In this document: positions 1-11,699 of the stretch, one piece after another
How positions within the stretch are numbered: position 1 is the stretch's first letter
Layout: every line of letters begins with the position of its first letter
From: Dicyema japonicum
Taxonomy: Eukaryota; Dicyemida; Rhombozoa; Dicyemidae
Length of the DNA: 64,000 nt
Direction of reading: 5' to 3'
Assembly (NCBI GenBank): GCA_011109175.1
Contig: RDEW01000042.1
Location: forward strand, 192,504 to 256,503
The notes under the pieces: model-generated
Databases searched by the model: none
What the model was told of the DNA's origin: nothing
What the model saw: only the letters and a program-made list of their open reading frames with translations
Made by a program: the position numbers and the translations under genes

Positions 1-1500
1 TGTCTTAGGATGTCCCCCGGAAACGGTTTTCCAGGACTTAGAAGTACTCATCCCCTGCGCTGTCCGAGGTGGGTCTTCAGTTGAATATAACGAAATGTGA
101 AATAACAAACTGGTCTTGCTGACGATGACTTCTCTTCAATTGTTCAAAAATTTTACTCCTTGTTTCCCGGTGGGATTTCGACCCCTGAAAATGAATTGAT
201 TTTTCTTGGATCCCCGATCACTAGTAATGCGATGAAGCATGTCCTCCTTGACAAAAAACGACTCCTATGCGATTCGCTGGAAAGATTACAGCTGCTGGAC
301 TTGCACACAGCACTATTCCTATTGAAAAGAAGTCTCAACATCCAGAGAATCTCCTATCTACTAAGGACAGCTCCATATTATTCTCAACTGGAGCTGCTCG
401 AGAATTTTGATTTGTCTCTCCTCAGCTCGACGGAGCAAATATTTAATGTCCGATTCGACGATGATACATGGATGCAGGCTACACTCCCAGTTAGATTCGG
501 GGGTCTTGGAATCCGTCGAACTTTGGACGTCTCACTTCCCGCTCATTTATCATCACTCACGGCCTGCGAACCTTTGGTCAGGAGGATTCTACACTCCCCA
601 CCCGAATTCTCAACTGACCAAGAGATAATCCACGCACGAGAAGCCTGGAATGCCACCAACCTCCCCCTGCCTCCTTCCCAAGATCGCCAGCGAAACCTGG
701 ACAACTTATTATGCTGGAAATCATTTGGACTCCTACTGGAATCTGCCAATCAGCACCGACGCGCTTGTTTGCTTTCGGGGGCTTCCCCTGAGAGCGGAGC
801 TTGGCTAAACGCCATCCCCAATGGAGCTTTGGGCACTTTTCTGGATGATGAATGCGTTAGAACTGGTATCTCTCTGCGGCTGGGACTAAAAGTATGTGTA
901 CCTCACCCGTGCCGATGTGGCATCCTGATAGACTGCTATGGCCTGCACCCTCTCGCCTGCAGGAGAAGCGTTGGCAGATCCCCAAGGCACAAGGCTCTGA
1001 ATGAAATTGTCAGGCGAGCTATGGATGCTGCTGGATACTCGGCCATTCTTGAACCGGTCGGGTTATGCAGAAGTGACGGGAAACGACCGGACGGGATGAC
1101 CATATTTCCATTTGAGGCCGGGAAACCACTGGTTTGGGTTGTGACATGTACAGACACGTTCGCCCAGAAAAATCTTCACGAAAGTGCTACAAGGGCCTGT
1201 TCAGCATCCGTAAAGGCGGAGAAGGCCAAACTCGTTAAATACGTCGACCTTCCCGATGATGTCAAATTTGTTCCCCTTGCTATGGAGACTACCGGATCCT
1301 ACTCCCCCTCTACACTCGAGTTTTTCGGACGTCTTGGAAACCGGATCACCTCATGCACTGGAGATCTCCGTGAACGCCGCTGGCTATTTGAGCGAATTTC
1401 GCTCGCAATTTTGAGAGGGAACAGCCACGCAGTGGGGGCGGCAACTACCTGACTTCTATTGTTTAAAAATTAATTTTAAAGCATAAAAAATTTAGATATT
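1..1500 (+). mobile_element. 3' part of an R2-group (RLE-type) non-LTR retrotransposon, family D copy 1
   Basis: The open frame 160-1452 encodes the RT thumb and C-terminal endonuclease region of a LINE. Upstream bases 1-110 encode more RT in another frame, so there is a frameshift near 110-130 and the apparent start at 160 is not a real initiator. A Cys-His knuckle (CRCG, then H and C in LHPLAC) is followed by GRSPRH and the restriction-like endonuclease motif KRPDG, as in R2/CRE/NeSL-type elements. The third acidic position is lost: this copy reads WVVTCTDT, whereas the other two copies read WDATCVDT or WDATCVDS. It ends with ERISLAILRGNS, which is matched in the copies at 16.9 kb and 40.0 kb. 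The window edge truncates the 5' side. Confidence 0.85.
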
Positions 1501-1999
1501 AAGTTTTATTATGTTTAAAAAGTCGTCCACTCGTTACTGCGGAGAACACTAAACGTCCCCTCAATCATGGAATACTTTACGGAACTTCACCGGGACTTCC
1601 TCAAGATGGCAAAGTCCCTTAACCATTTCCCGGACCGCACATCAGACTATAGGAGAAGAAACCTTCCCCGTTGAAAATTCATTTAACTAATCAACATTAT
1701 TTAGCTAGATTTCAATACAGGTAAATTTCGAATGACTTTTAAAATTATTTATTAAAACCAATTTAAAAATAGCCAATGAATGTGACTGTCACATTGCATT
1801 TTATTCGAAGACAGAAACAAAGACATTACTACAAATGCTTCCAAGAGACAGTGAGCATCACCACAAACGATGGTCAACCCAGTGTGTTAAATGCCTATAT
1901 TATTATGGGTATGTTAGATTACATTGAATAACATAAAGTAATAGTTAATAGGTACTTCAGTTACAGTAGTATTTATTTGCTGCTTATATTAATTTAGTT
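1501..1999. other. AT-rich spacer, nothing recognised
   Basis: This stretch has no convincing reading frame, RNA gene or repeat boundary. It separates the RLE element from an inverted SINE-like repeat. Confidence 0.5.
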
Positions 2000-2325
2000 A
2001 TTTTATTAACCCCGGATACACCGAGAAAGAAGTAACCAACTAATTAAGTGTATCCAGTTTCCACTTCTACAGAAACAGATTCCATCAGGAATAAGCATAA
2101 AAGGTAACACGTCCATTACATGCAGTTGTGGAAACCCCTCCAGTGGAGTGGGGGAGAGCAAATGATCCTTTTTCGTGCCGGCCTGGCACTGGGCGTCACC
2201 TAGACAGGTGGATCACATGACGCCACTCTAATAGGAAGAGAGAGGAGGAACAGACAAGCAAGCAGAAAACTTCAACCAATTAACCACGCAGCACCACATG
2301 GCGCACGCAGATATAGCTTGACACA
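2000..2325 (-). repeat. SINE-like repeat S2, minus strand
   Basis: This is an approximately 320-bp non-coding repeat that matches 11135-11475 in inverted orientation and, over its tail, 49610-49760. Read on the minus strand it ends GGATACACTTAATTAG, a short spacer, TCTCGGTGTATCCGGGG and then AT-rich simple sequence. That tail is closely related to the 3' ends of the Jockey/CR1-like LINEs here (for example at 2985-3045). The shared tail with unrelated upstream sequence is typical of a SINE using a partner LINE. Confidence 0.65.
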
Positions 2326-3045
2326 TGCACATGGCGCCAGAGGCTAATCTTTATATTAATGACTTACCTTTATGTAATATTTATTATTTATTTAATTTAT
2401 TAATTAAAAGAAATACACTGGATTTGAACATTTATGGAGACTCTTTACCATCACAGATTCGTCCAACTATCCTGGGAGTGACATTTGACCCTTTGGTGAC
2501 AATTGCTCAACATGTGAAAAATGTTATGACAAAGGGTCTCAGGAAACTAAATATAATCAAACCGCTCTTAAAGTCCAGGCCGTCACGGGAATGCGCTGTC
2601 GTCTTGTTCAATCAACTTCTAAAACCAAAAGTAGAGTATGCTTGTGCCTCATGGGCATATAGAGCTTCAATATGCAATTCATTCAAGATCAACTCCTTAA
2701 CAGGCAAACTTGCACGTCTAACAAATCTACTCCCGATCTTTTCCCCCAATGCTTGACCACGCCGCAATCAAAAATAACGGCTCCTGCTTCATCGGTCTGT
2801 GTGGTCAAAAAACAAGTCGTTTCTTCCATTCAAGGCTAGAAGCCTCAAATACCCGAAATTTGGGGAGAAAACCCACCTTTCTTCAAACTCTAATGAAAGA
2901 TGATCGTCGTCTATTCAGGAAAGCTGTGGGTACTCTGGAGGAACATAGGAAAAACCTCTCGATCCTGTTGAGGCGTACCGGGATCACTTAATTAGTTGGT
3001 TTACTTCTTTTTTCTTGGTGTTCCCTTTTCTGGGTTATTAAATAA
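2326..3045 (+). mobile_element. Jockey/CR1-like LINE (family A) 3' fragment
   Basis: Two frames (2325-2756 and 2749-2991) encode the RT thumb region, with TILGVTFDPL, GLRKLNIIKPLL and a C-terminal GTLEEHRKNL, and end RRTGIT. The same LGVTFD...LNIIKPLLKSRPSRECAV core occurs in the inverted copy at 41.7-42.1 kb. A frameshift lies near 2750. The 3' tail GGGATCACTTAATTAG plus a T/C-rich block ends near 3045. The first about 75 nt of the frame are not RT and belong to the junction. Confidence 0.75.
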
Positions 3046-3219
3046 ATGTCTTCATTATTGTGAAATTTGAAGATCATTATATCCCTTAAGAGAATACCAT
3101 GTATTTTATTTTCATAAGGTAGATTGTTTAGTACTAAGTCTATTTAAAAGGTGTCGTGTTAATCAAAAAATTTATGGAGTTTGTCTTACAGACTTTAATG
3201 TAAGACTCTTACAATAATT

Positions 3220-4003
3220 CAGTGTTTCTTAACCTTTTTTGACCGGGGACCACATGTAACAAAACAATTTAATAAAAAAAACTAACAAAATTAAAAACTG
3301 GTCATGAATAGATTCCATGTCGACAAACGAACGAATGCAACCAACTATGTTATATGGGTAGATTCATCCAATTGTATACTAATTCTGCATGGGCTTTATT
3401 TTCATAACAAGTTGTTCCAAAACATTACATGTCTCGTATTCGATTCTTAATCGTGTCATTAGATAAAGGTACATTTTTAAATTTTTGCATCTTCATCGAT
3501 ATTTGTCAATGGTTTTATTAAATTTTCTCCAGAAGAGTGGGATACTTTGGTAATAATTAAGGATATCTAAAATAAATGCTTTAATTATTAATACCTCAAG
3601 TGAAGCTAGCAGACATGGTTTATCTATTGGTCTAAATCCGAAATTACTAATTTTTCCAGATTTATCATATTTAGTTCTCTTTGCAATAAAACTTTCGACA
3701 GTGTCAACATTTGTGGCTGAGTTTTTTCCTTATATCTTTTTAATTGTTGTTTCCCATTATGACGTCGCATATCATACACTGCGCTTTATCGACGTTGTCA
3801 GATCCAGTATATTGGGTAAATCCATATTGGACATAGAATCAATCCATTTGCAATTAACCATTACAATCAAATCACAAATAAACACGTGGAATAAAATTAA
3901 TTAAATATCATAATGCGAATAAATAATAAAAAATTAAATAATTTTTTTAGTCAAAAATTAATTGACCTAAAAATATTTCTGGGGACCACGTTAAGAAACA
4001 CTG
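3220..4003 (-). mobile_element. hAT-type DNA transposon derivative (784 bp) with terminal inverted repeats
   Basis: The left end reads CAGTGTTTCTTAACCTTTTT and the right end, reverse complemented, reads CAGTGTTTCTTAACGTGGTC, the hAT-family terminal type. Flanking 8-mers (caataatt and ctctaatg) match at 5 of 8 positions, a weak possible duplication. On the minus strand at about 3720-3840 one frame reads YVQYGFTQYTGSDN followed by QCMICDV, the N-terminal zinc-finger region of ZBED5-like hAT transposases, soon interrupted by stops. Internal coding sequence is mostly lost, so this is a non-autonomous derivative. Confidence 0.75.
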
Positions 4004-4369
4004 CTCTAATGGAAACCACCTTTGTACAGTAAATTGCTAATCGTTAGAAGGCTTTGATAAGTTTATTCCCATTAGTTGCCTTTAATATTTTGTACTACAT
4101 TTCCATATATTAGCGGTGGGCCTTAATTTACGAAATTTATCAGATTTGCGTGTTTTTTATCATTAAAACAATTTTTCTCTTGGAGATATTGTCAGTTCTG
4201 TCACGAGAATGTAGTATACTCTTACTATAACACGTGCAAGTGAATTATTCATAACAAATTGAGTTAAGTTTGGAGATAGTATTGCAGACAAATAAGAATA
4301 TTTGCCAGACTTACTATTAATAAACATTTCTCTTGATGATTGATTCAATGTCCTCTATTTGATTCGGTT

Positions 4370-4560
4370 TGTTGTGAACGAAAAGCCTCTGGTAAAGCAT
4401 TATGAATCAACCATTACTGAAGAAGATCCTTTCGTTTATAAAACACAACCCAAACGAGCTTGTGTAGGATCGAGGTGGAGCATTGTGCCAAGCTGATAGC
4501 TTGGATTAACTTATCCAGATCACTTATTGTTTTTTTCTGTTTAACAGTGGTCTTTGAATA
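4370..4560 (+). mobile_element. LINE family A 3'-end fragment
   Basis: This sequence is similar to 44390-44520, sharing ACGAGCTTGTGTAG, AGCTTGGATTAA, GATCACTT and a tail of TTAA..GTGGTCTT..GAATAAA. It is the 3' terminus of a LINE copy with no coding capacity left. Confidence 0.6.
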
Positions 4561-5019
4561 AAAAATTAAATTTAAAAACAAATATAATCACGATAGTGAT
4601 TGTTCATCCAAACAGAAGGAGACCAAACGAAGCAATGCCTCAGCATAACAACTGATTTGTTTTCTCGACATAAATTCTTGTACTTTTTAATGTATATACT
4701 TTTACCAACAAAAACGAGCCCATTTATTCTTGTAGTTCCGAATTGAGACTTTCCTCTTTCTCGTAAAAGAATCCCCATATGTCTTAGCACCCATCTTTCT
4801 TACTCACTAACCCAACTGATCGGTAGAGTTTTTTTGATTTAAGTTCGCCAAATTCTAAAATTTGCCACTGACATATTTGTATAGAACTTAAAGCCTGGTC
4901 TGGTTAGATGTAATCCCTTTTGAAGTATTCTTGCGAATCTTCACGACTTTCACTCATTGTTATCTACAGCATTCACGTATTTGTTTTTTATTACAAACAT
5001 TCTCATAAAGATGTTATAT

Positions 5020-5940
5020 ATGTCTACACACTCTGGAAAACTACTTACGACATTCAACCTCAGAGGCATTTCCTCTTTATTACCAAAAACACAGTTGACC
5101 GAAGACTTAGTAGTTGTGGAGTTTCAGTCACATGTCTTCGAGAGACTAAGCTAAATAAAGATGGAGGATACTTTTACTTAACCACATTGTTTTGTGTTGA
5201 CGCTATGTACTACAATTAAGGGAATATGTTCTGACAATTATTAAATCACAAATGGGTATAGCAATGAAATACCCTCAGTGAAGAGTCCTTCTGACACCAC
5301 ACAGTTTTTGAAAGGGATCTTCCTACTTCTCCCTGACCAACTTCACAGATGAAGATTACCATTATAATAAACTTTTCGCCTAAGAATGAAGTGATGTACG
5401 GACAGTAAAATGTGTGATGAAAATTGAAGAGGGTGGACCTATTTCTCCACTTCTCTTCTCGGAAACCTATAATGGACTATTGGAGGATGGATTTGGTCTG
5501 CTGACATTAAGGGTACTCAGAAGGGATAAAACAAGCTGTGGAACAAAAAGAGAACTATTTAAAAAATAAAGCAATGATAGTCTGAAATCAGAAAACCTCA
5601 GAGGTTTATGTTTCATGAGAGGTGCTAAAATAGATTTTTTATTTAGAAAATTTATCATTCTTTTCACATCCGACGATAGCCACGGTTCCAAAAATACGAA
5701 CACATGGAAATAGTATCTGGATGACATTGGGAGGAAAAATAACGTTGATAATTTATGTCAGAGGACTCACTTCAAACATTAACCGAGAGACTTTATCCAT
5801 GGATTTTCTCGATGAACTGCGGAGACGTGCTATGAGGAAAGTTGCACGGAGAAAACTGGTAGAACGAATAGTGAAGAGCGTGGTACAAGTGGAACCCTTG
5901 TATGCTTATGAGTGACATGAGAATGCATTTAACTAACTTA
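5020..5940 (+). mobile_element. Decayed RTE-like LINE (family B related)
   Basis: At 5030-5190 two frames give LTTFNLRG and SVTCLRETKLNK, matching LTFNARG and SVCCLQETKLRK at the start of the intact element at 29.5 kb. At 5790-5915 the frame LDELRRRA...RKLVERIVKSVVQVEP matches the C-terminal tail (RGWERLIKRIVQT) of the intact element and a short stretch at 11560-11680. The centre is scrambled and most of the RT is missing. Sequence at 5270-5460 recurs at 44690-44890. Confidence 0.55.
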
Positions 5941-7560
5941 TATCTTCTGCGTGTTGACTGTTAGACCGAGGTTAAACAGAGTACAGCTGTGTTCCTCTAA
6001 GCTTCAACCCCTCTACCAATCGTTCCATCACAGGTCATCGTAATCATCTGAATAATACTGTCAATAATCAACGTAAAGAGAAGTGGACTCAAAAGACCCG
6101 TTTGTTATGTAGAATGAAGTAGTTGACTACGTGCTCCATAAAAATAGAGAACTTAGTGACACGTAGGCAAGGTCTACCAATTTAATGATTTAACTCTTCG
6201 GAGAGAAATCTCTAAGATTCGGACTCTTCTTAGCAATTTGAAAGCATCGATACTCATCTTGAATTTTTTTATATTGGGTTGTTTCAAACAAGAAAGGAAA
6301 GATTGAATGACCGTTTCACATCCGTGAAGAACATCAACTCTAAATCTTCCTCTATTAGTTCTTGGTCTATGCTTCTCCCTTGGTCTTTGGTACCAAGAGT
6401 CAGTCAATGGTTCCGGCAACTAGATATCGATTAACAAAAGAAAGAATCGATTATACCTGATTGTTTCGATGATATTCCCTTTGATCTGGAGCTGAGAAGA
6501 CCATGAATACGTCCAGACAATAAACTTATCCAGTCCTCTGGGTGTCCTGAAGTAATCGTCGCTTAATCAGGCCAGGGTTCTGGTTATGACAGATTCCTGA
6601 ATAGGTACTGGAATTTTTTTTAACATTCATTAAACATTTAAATTTTCTTCATTTATTATTTTTTAATTAAAATAAAATATAATTATTAGATAAGAAAACA
6701 AATCAAGCAACAGATTCCAAGGAACAGTGAGCATTGACGCCAACGAATGCTATTCAAAGATTAAGCGGATTCAATCCTGTCCTGTGGATGGATCCCAATC
6801 TCTCGAAACACACCTCTGATGACAGGCCAGAGATACCAAAGTCTTAAATGCATTGGGACAAAACGGAAACTGTCTTTTAGCGCATGATATTTTCTCTCCC
6901 ATTCTGTTAGGGTTTTATAGTAAGACTTTATGAAGGAATACCTTGTAGTTTTGTGCAAAATCTCTGACGACATAGTTGAACAAATGAAATGAACAAAGAC
7001 TCAAACCCTCGTCACCGGAAAAAGCTTCAAAGAAAAACGATTCACGTACTTCTGTGATCTTCTGTGGTAAATTTATATTTGAAACTTGGCGACAAAAACA
7101 AAATCTGGGTGGGACGTAAAGAATCTCTGCCTTCGAAATATCTAACGTCATCTAGATACCATACAAAGAACGGGGAACCCACATTGCGTTCTGCATCATT
7201 ACAGTAAGTTCAAAAAGAAGTGATCCAAGGGTATTTCTAAAAAACAGTATGAGAACGGACAATATTGTCTACGAAGACAAGTGTGCTGTTCGAACCAACG
7301 CCAGTGCAACCAGTTTTAAAATCTCAGATACCAGGCTAGCGCAAGCTTCAATGAACCAATCAAATCTGACTATGTTAGAGATATCCAATATAGAAAAATA
7401 AGGATCTAGATTATCTGAGGGCGGATGCGAGAAACAGGGGATGAAACGACTACAGCGCGTATTCAGAGATGCATGGCAAAAGTGAAATTTCAAATTAGTT
7501 AACAGGTTTGGAGGACATTGCTAATAATAAATGTTACATAATATTTATATTTGTTTGTTT
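5941..7560. other. No gene recognised; short unassigned ORFs
   Basis: Minus-strand frames at 6174-6419, 6761-7151 and 7269-7493 show no family motif I recognise and no consistent chain of short introns. Older LINE debris is likely, because recognisable fragments flank both sides, but that is inference. Confidence 0.4.
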
Positions 7561-8345
7561 TTCCTCAACAGACTTAAAGTTCGAATCTTCATGTGTTAAA
7601 AAATTCTGGTCTCCTCATTGATGTAACTTTTATTCTCTTCGTCGCGGAACTCTACAGATTTCTCAAACATTCATCCTAACTTTTTCAAAAGGATCAGTAA
7701 TTTTTCCATGTGAGTCTCGTAATCGATTTTGATTATTCGAGTGTGTTTATCTCCCACTCCAATGAAGTAATAGCCATGCATTCAAAACTGCGGCCTTAAC
7801 TTTAATTATTGACTTATAGAGTCGCCGGTTCTATTCGCAAGAGTCATGGGGTAGTTAGTCTCAACATCGAGATGGATAACCTTAGTAGAGTCTTCGTGGA
7901 AGTTGATTTAAAAACATTGATCTTATTTACATTTGTGCAGGTATTCCCTGTGCAACCATAGCATACTGATTTACGTTGTATGTGTTATATAGTAGGCTTA
8001 ACGTCCAGTGGCAAAAGAAGTTCTGTTTTGCTGGGAAGGGTAGATGACGTTGTTAAAATGTTTATTTAATGTCATGAGGGACTCGTACGTTTACCCAATA
8101 ACTTGACAGAGCTTGTGGAAGGGATTAAATATCCATTAAGGGTTCAGAGCGTTGCAGAGTCAATTAGTCTTTCATTTGAAGTAAAAATCATTGTGTATGA
8201 AATTGGGCTTGTCCATAATAGGTTACTCATAAACCAACTGCTCACGTGGTCTAATATATCTCGTGAACGGACAGCCGCAGCGTAAACACCTTGGTCTCTT
8301 GCTTTGATGATTATATCGTCAGATACTATTTGGTAATACTGTCCT
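7561..8345 (-). mobile_element. Degenerate LINE RT fragment
   Basis: Read on the minus strand from 8340, the translation gives DDIIIKARDQG, a Trp-Phe region and SVKLLGK. This is the order of RT box C followed by the thumb in the family A LINEs (ADDIIIATRS ... LGVTFD). Several stops interrupt it and the lower-coordinate boundary is not clear. Confidence 0.5.
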
Positions 8346-8399
8346 CTGTTCCGTCATTTTCCTATCACTAACGACAATAGTCATTAATGACACTTTGTC

Positions 8400-8540
8400 G
8401 ATCAAAAACGAAAATAGTCAATCAACAACGACAGAAAAAATTAATTCGTACAGCAAAGTGCGAATCGAACACACCGTTAATTAAGATGAGGGTGCGCCGC
8501 CTAACGAGTAGGCAACCTTGTTGGGAGAAACGATAAGGCC
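8400..8540 (-). repeat. Possible tRNA-derived sequence with B-box-like motif
   Basis: On the minus strand TTGCCTACTCGTTAGGC resembles a tRNA D-arm/A-box and GTGTGTTCGATTCGCAC folds as a five-pair T-arm. The anticodon arm does not pair, so this is not a functional tRNA. It may be a relic SINE head. Confidence 0.35.
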
Positions 8541-9378
8541 ATAGTTTCCTATTACATACCAATTTACATATTTCATCCGCGTAGATATTATTTTATGGTT
8601 TATTAATGTGAATGTTAACATTTAAAAACTTTCCTTATATATTCTCAACTATGATTTTTATATAAAATGGTGTTATAGAGTACTTTAAGAGATGTACTTA
8701 TAACAACACTTTTGATCATTTTGAAGTTGTTGAGAAATATGCTTTATAACTTATAAAGTTTAAATTTTAATAAGAATTTTATATTTATTACGATACACAA
8801 TTAAAAATTAAGAAATGTTTTAATTTGTAATCGGCTCTGATTGAGCACATACTTGGTATTTTCATGGTCGAGGATTTCTCCCCTCTTTGTCTTTTTGATG
8901 GAATCTATTTGATTTTAGAGACAACCAGTGCCTTGCCACCATCTAAAAAAGATCTCTTCTTTAAGGTCTCGGTTTTAAAAATTTGATAACTCAATCTGGT
9001 TGAGGCCCTTGATTACTACCATAAACAACAAAACATAGATTCTTATAAACCATAATTCTATACGTAATTGCTAGGATGATTTTGGTTACCAATCCCTTCC
9101 ACCTTCCTCACATCGACCCTAGACTCCTAAGATGACCCTCAGTGCTTACTCTTCAGAGTGACCTTGATAGAAGACTCCTAAAATGACCCTCACAGCTTTC
9201 TCCACCAGAGCGACCTTGATATAATACAAAATAGTAAATCTATAATCAACAAGTGTTTTGTGGTAAATAACTCAAAAATCAGCAAATTTGCATTTTTGCA
9301 ATGAGTAATAAAAAATCGACACATTACTAATAGAATTAGTCTATAAAAATAAGTTGGCGTTTTTTGTCAAATTAAGGA
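8541..9378. other. AT-rich spacer with a two-copy ~50-bp tandem repeat
   Basis: At about 9119-9222 a unit beginning AGACTCCTAA.ATGACCCTC and ending AGAGTGACCTTGATA or AGAGCGACCTTGATA occurs twice in tandem with several differences. The rest is AT-rich without coding signal and includes the upstream region of the tetraspanin-like gene. Confidence 0.5.
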
Positions 9379-9850
9379 ATGAACTGCAAAAATAAAATTT
9401 TAAAATATAATGAAATCCTAAATGAGCATATAAAGTTAATAAGAGCCTTCAATGTGGTCACATGCATAATATTCATAGTGAGTGCCCTTTTTTTAGTTTT
9501 AGACAATGTTCCTCACTATATTTGGATGTTCTGTCAAGTATACCATTCAAAACATGCCTCTTCTCATTGTCTACGAGGCTCAGAGCAGAATGGAGGCCAG
9601 CATACTATGGTCGTGCACTGTCGCCTTTGGATTTTTTACTGTCCTGAATTGCTGTGCTGTGTTTTACAATTGGAAGTGCTTATTAAAAATTGTATACATA
9701 ATTTTGTGATTTTAGTATCTCTTCATATTTGTGTTGTCCCTCGTTATATTCCCATCAGTTTATTGGACAATCTCAACAAAGTCTAAGATCGTCTCAAAAA
9801 TGAAAGACACAATAAATTGGTTGGTCAATGAAAAGCCCCAGGATTCGTGA
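9379..9850 (+). CDS. Tetraspanin-like three-pass membrane protein, three exons with 25- and 24-nt introns
   Basis: Exons 9379-9477, 9503-9691 and 9716-9850 join in frame to 140 aa. The introns are 9478-9502 (GTGAGT...TTTAG, 25 nt) and 9692-9715 (GTATAC...TTTAG, 24 nt), and both joins switch to the open frame. The protein has a charged N-terminus, a first membrane segment (about residues 21-44), an extracellular-type loop of about 30 residues, a second segment ending FFTVLNCCAVF, then YNWKCLLKIY and a third segment (LFIFVLSLVIF). This order and the CC after segment 2 resemble the first half of tetraspanins. The large loop with its CCG motif and the fourth segment are absent, and the frame ends EKPQDS. 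It could be a truncated tetraspanin or another small membrane protein. The gene structure is better supported than the name. Confidence 0.6.
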
Positions 9851-11134
9851 TCTCCCTTGTATTTATGAAATATTTAATAATAAAAATTATTGTACCAAAA
9901 TGAGTAATTTTACTATGAATAATTTTTTGTCAAAAATTCATTATTAATAATAATAAAATCAATTTATCGACAAAAGTAAGTTATCCTTGATTGCCTATTC
10001 TCGTGGACGAGGTGGGGGACTCATGGGACATTGAAACCCTAGTTTTAACACAAAATGATGGATGAAATAGGTATCCTGGTACAAATTCAGATCTCCCCCA
10101 ACTAAAAGAATTTTGTGGATCATATGACGTAAGCTAATGTGATAAAGTATATACTGGTAATATATTCTTATGATAACCACGTATCCTACATCCACTGATG
10201 ATCATATTTTCCTAGGGAATTCCACTATTGAACACTCGCCTCAGAGACGGGACTTCATGTGAGATGAACCGCACAACCGTTCTCATTACCAAGGTCTTGG
10301 AGCGCATAGTGTCTTCCAGCGAGAACTTTTGAGAATTCCAATTAATAAGAACTGAAGTCATTGATTACTAGATTCGTACTCCAGGCTGCTTAACTCTAGC
10401 CGATGGTTGGTTCAATGTACTGAGTAAATAAAGAATCTAGCATCGAGGTGAAAGAACTTCTGTATTATCCAAATAGCAAGTTGTAATTTATTTAACACGT
10501 GGACAATACATCGCTCGCTTGTTGGATTTTCGGCTACGGGGGAGCAACCAGTTCGATCCTGTACCCACAATTAACAAAAGCATCTAACGTCTCTGGTGCT
10601 CCGTTGTACCCTCCGCTGCACGTAAGCACCTCCCTTCGTGCTAGGATGAATAAGTGAAATAGACAGAGTATGCCTTCATAGCAAAAACTGTGGAATATGG
10701 CTCCACGTTAAAGGTTGTAACTTCAAAAATTAGAAGGGTCGATCTATAGATTTGTATTGCTCAGCATGCGAATAGTTGGCATAATGAATTTGATGGAACG
10801 ACTCCGACAGCTCGAAGTAATACTCCATACCTGCAACTATTGTTGACTTGGTGGAACATGGGTTCTGACAGCGTGTTCAACTATAAATCTAAATTTGCAC
10901 CCATTTCATAAAATATAGTACCTCATCTATGTAAACTAACCTTTGGGACAGTTTGATATTTATTTTCTTAAAAGGTACATAGAATCCAAGAAGATAATTC
11001 TGCTAAATTTTGCTGTATTACCCTTATTTTATCAGATATTCTTTATTTAGCCCCACAAGACGTATTTCTTTATTTTTATTTATTTAAATAATTTTGAGCA
11101 TTAACTGTCATTTATAAAAAAATATTGTATTTTT
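9851..11134. other. Spacer with a possible LINE endonuclease relic
   Basis: On the minus strand at 10000-10190 a frame contains HKILLVGGDLNLYQD, reminiscent of the GDxN motif of APE endonucleases in LINEs. Nothing else is recognised. A tRNA-like B-box at 10552 does not fold as a tRNA. Confidence 0.35.
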
Positions 11135-11475
11135 TAAATCCAACCTTGTCGAAGAATTTTCGCCGCGTGGCGTTATGTGGTGCTACGTGGCTAATTGGTT
11201 GAAGTTTGCTTGTCTTGTCTGTTCCTCCCCCTTTCTTACTAGAATGGTTTCATGTGATCCATCTGTCTAGGTGGCGCCCAGCATTAGGCTGGCACTAAAA
11301 AGGATCATTTTCTCTGCTCCGCTCCACTGGATGGGTTTCTACAATTGCATGGCATGGACGTCTTTTACTTTCTATGCTGGTTTCGGATGGACCTGTGTGA
11401 CGTTGAACGATTATTTCTTTAACATGGAGACTGGATACACTTAATTATTAATTTTTTTCTCGGTATATCGAGGGT
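11135..11475 (+). repeat. SINE-like repeat S2, plus strand
   Basis: This is an inverted match of 2000-2325 along most of its length. An A-box-like TGGCTAATTGG near the 5' end differs at one position from the Pol III consensus, but I see no clear B box. The 3' end reads GGATACACTTAATTATTAA, then TCTCGGTATATCGAGGG, then AT-rich tail. It is non-coding. Confidence 0.6.
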
Positions 11476-11549
11476 CAATTTATTATTGTTATTTTGGTTG
11501 AGTGGTTGACACCTCTCAAAAATGTCTTTATCGTACTCTTAGTCTGTCT

Positions 11550-11690
11550 ATTCTACCCCGTGATGACCTCGAGAACTGCGGAGATGTGCAAAAGAAAGCT
11601 AAATAGAGAAAACTGGTAGAAAGGATTGTGAGAAGCACTGCAAAAGTGGAACCCTAAGTATTCATATGCTTATGGGTAACATGGGAGTAC
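11550..11690 (+). mobile_element. RTE-like C-terminal fragment
   Basis: It matches 5810-5920 at nucleotide level, including AGAAAACTGGTAGAA and GTGGAACCCT, and encodes a degraded version of the RTE-like C-terminal helix. It sits head-on against the minus-strand RTE-like copy that follows. Confidence 0.5.
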
Positions 11691-11699
11691 ATCTCAGAA

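Noticed and set aside
160-1452. Treating the 430-codon frame as a host gene with its own start
   Set aside because: The start is not an ATG, upstream sequence continues the RT in another frame, and sister copies at 17 kb and 40 kb show it is a retroelement.
8460-8540. tRNA gene on the minus strand
   Set aside because: The D- and T-arms look plausible but the anticodon arm does not pair; it is better explained as a relic SINE.
10490-10580. tRNA gene suggested by AGTTCGATCC near 10552
   Set aside because: The T-arm has mismatches at its base and no acceptor or anticodon stem forms.
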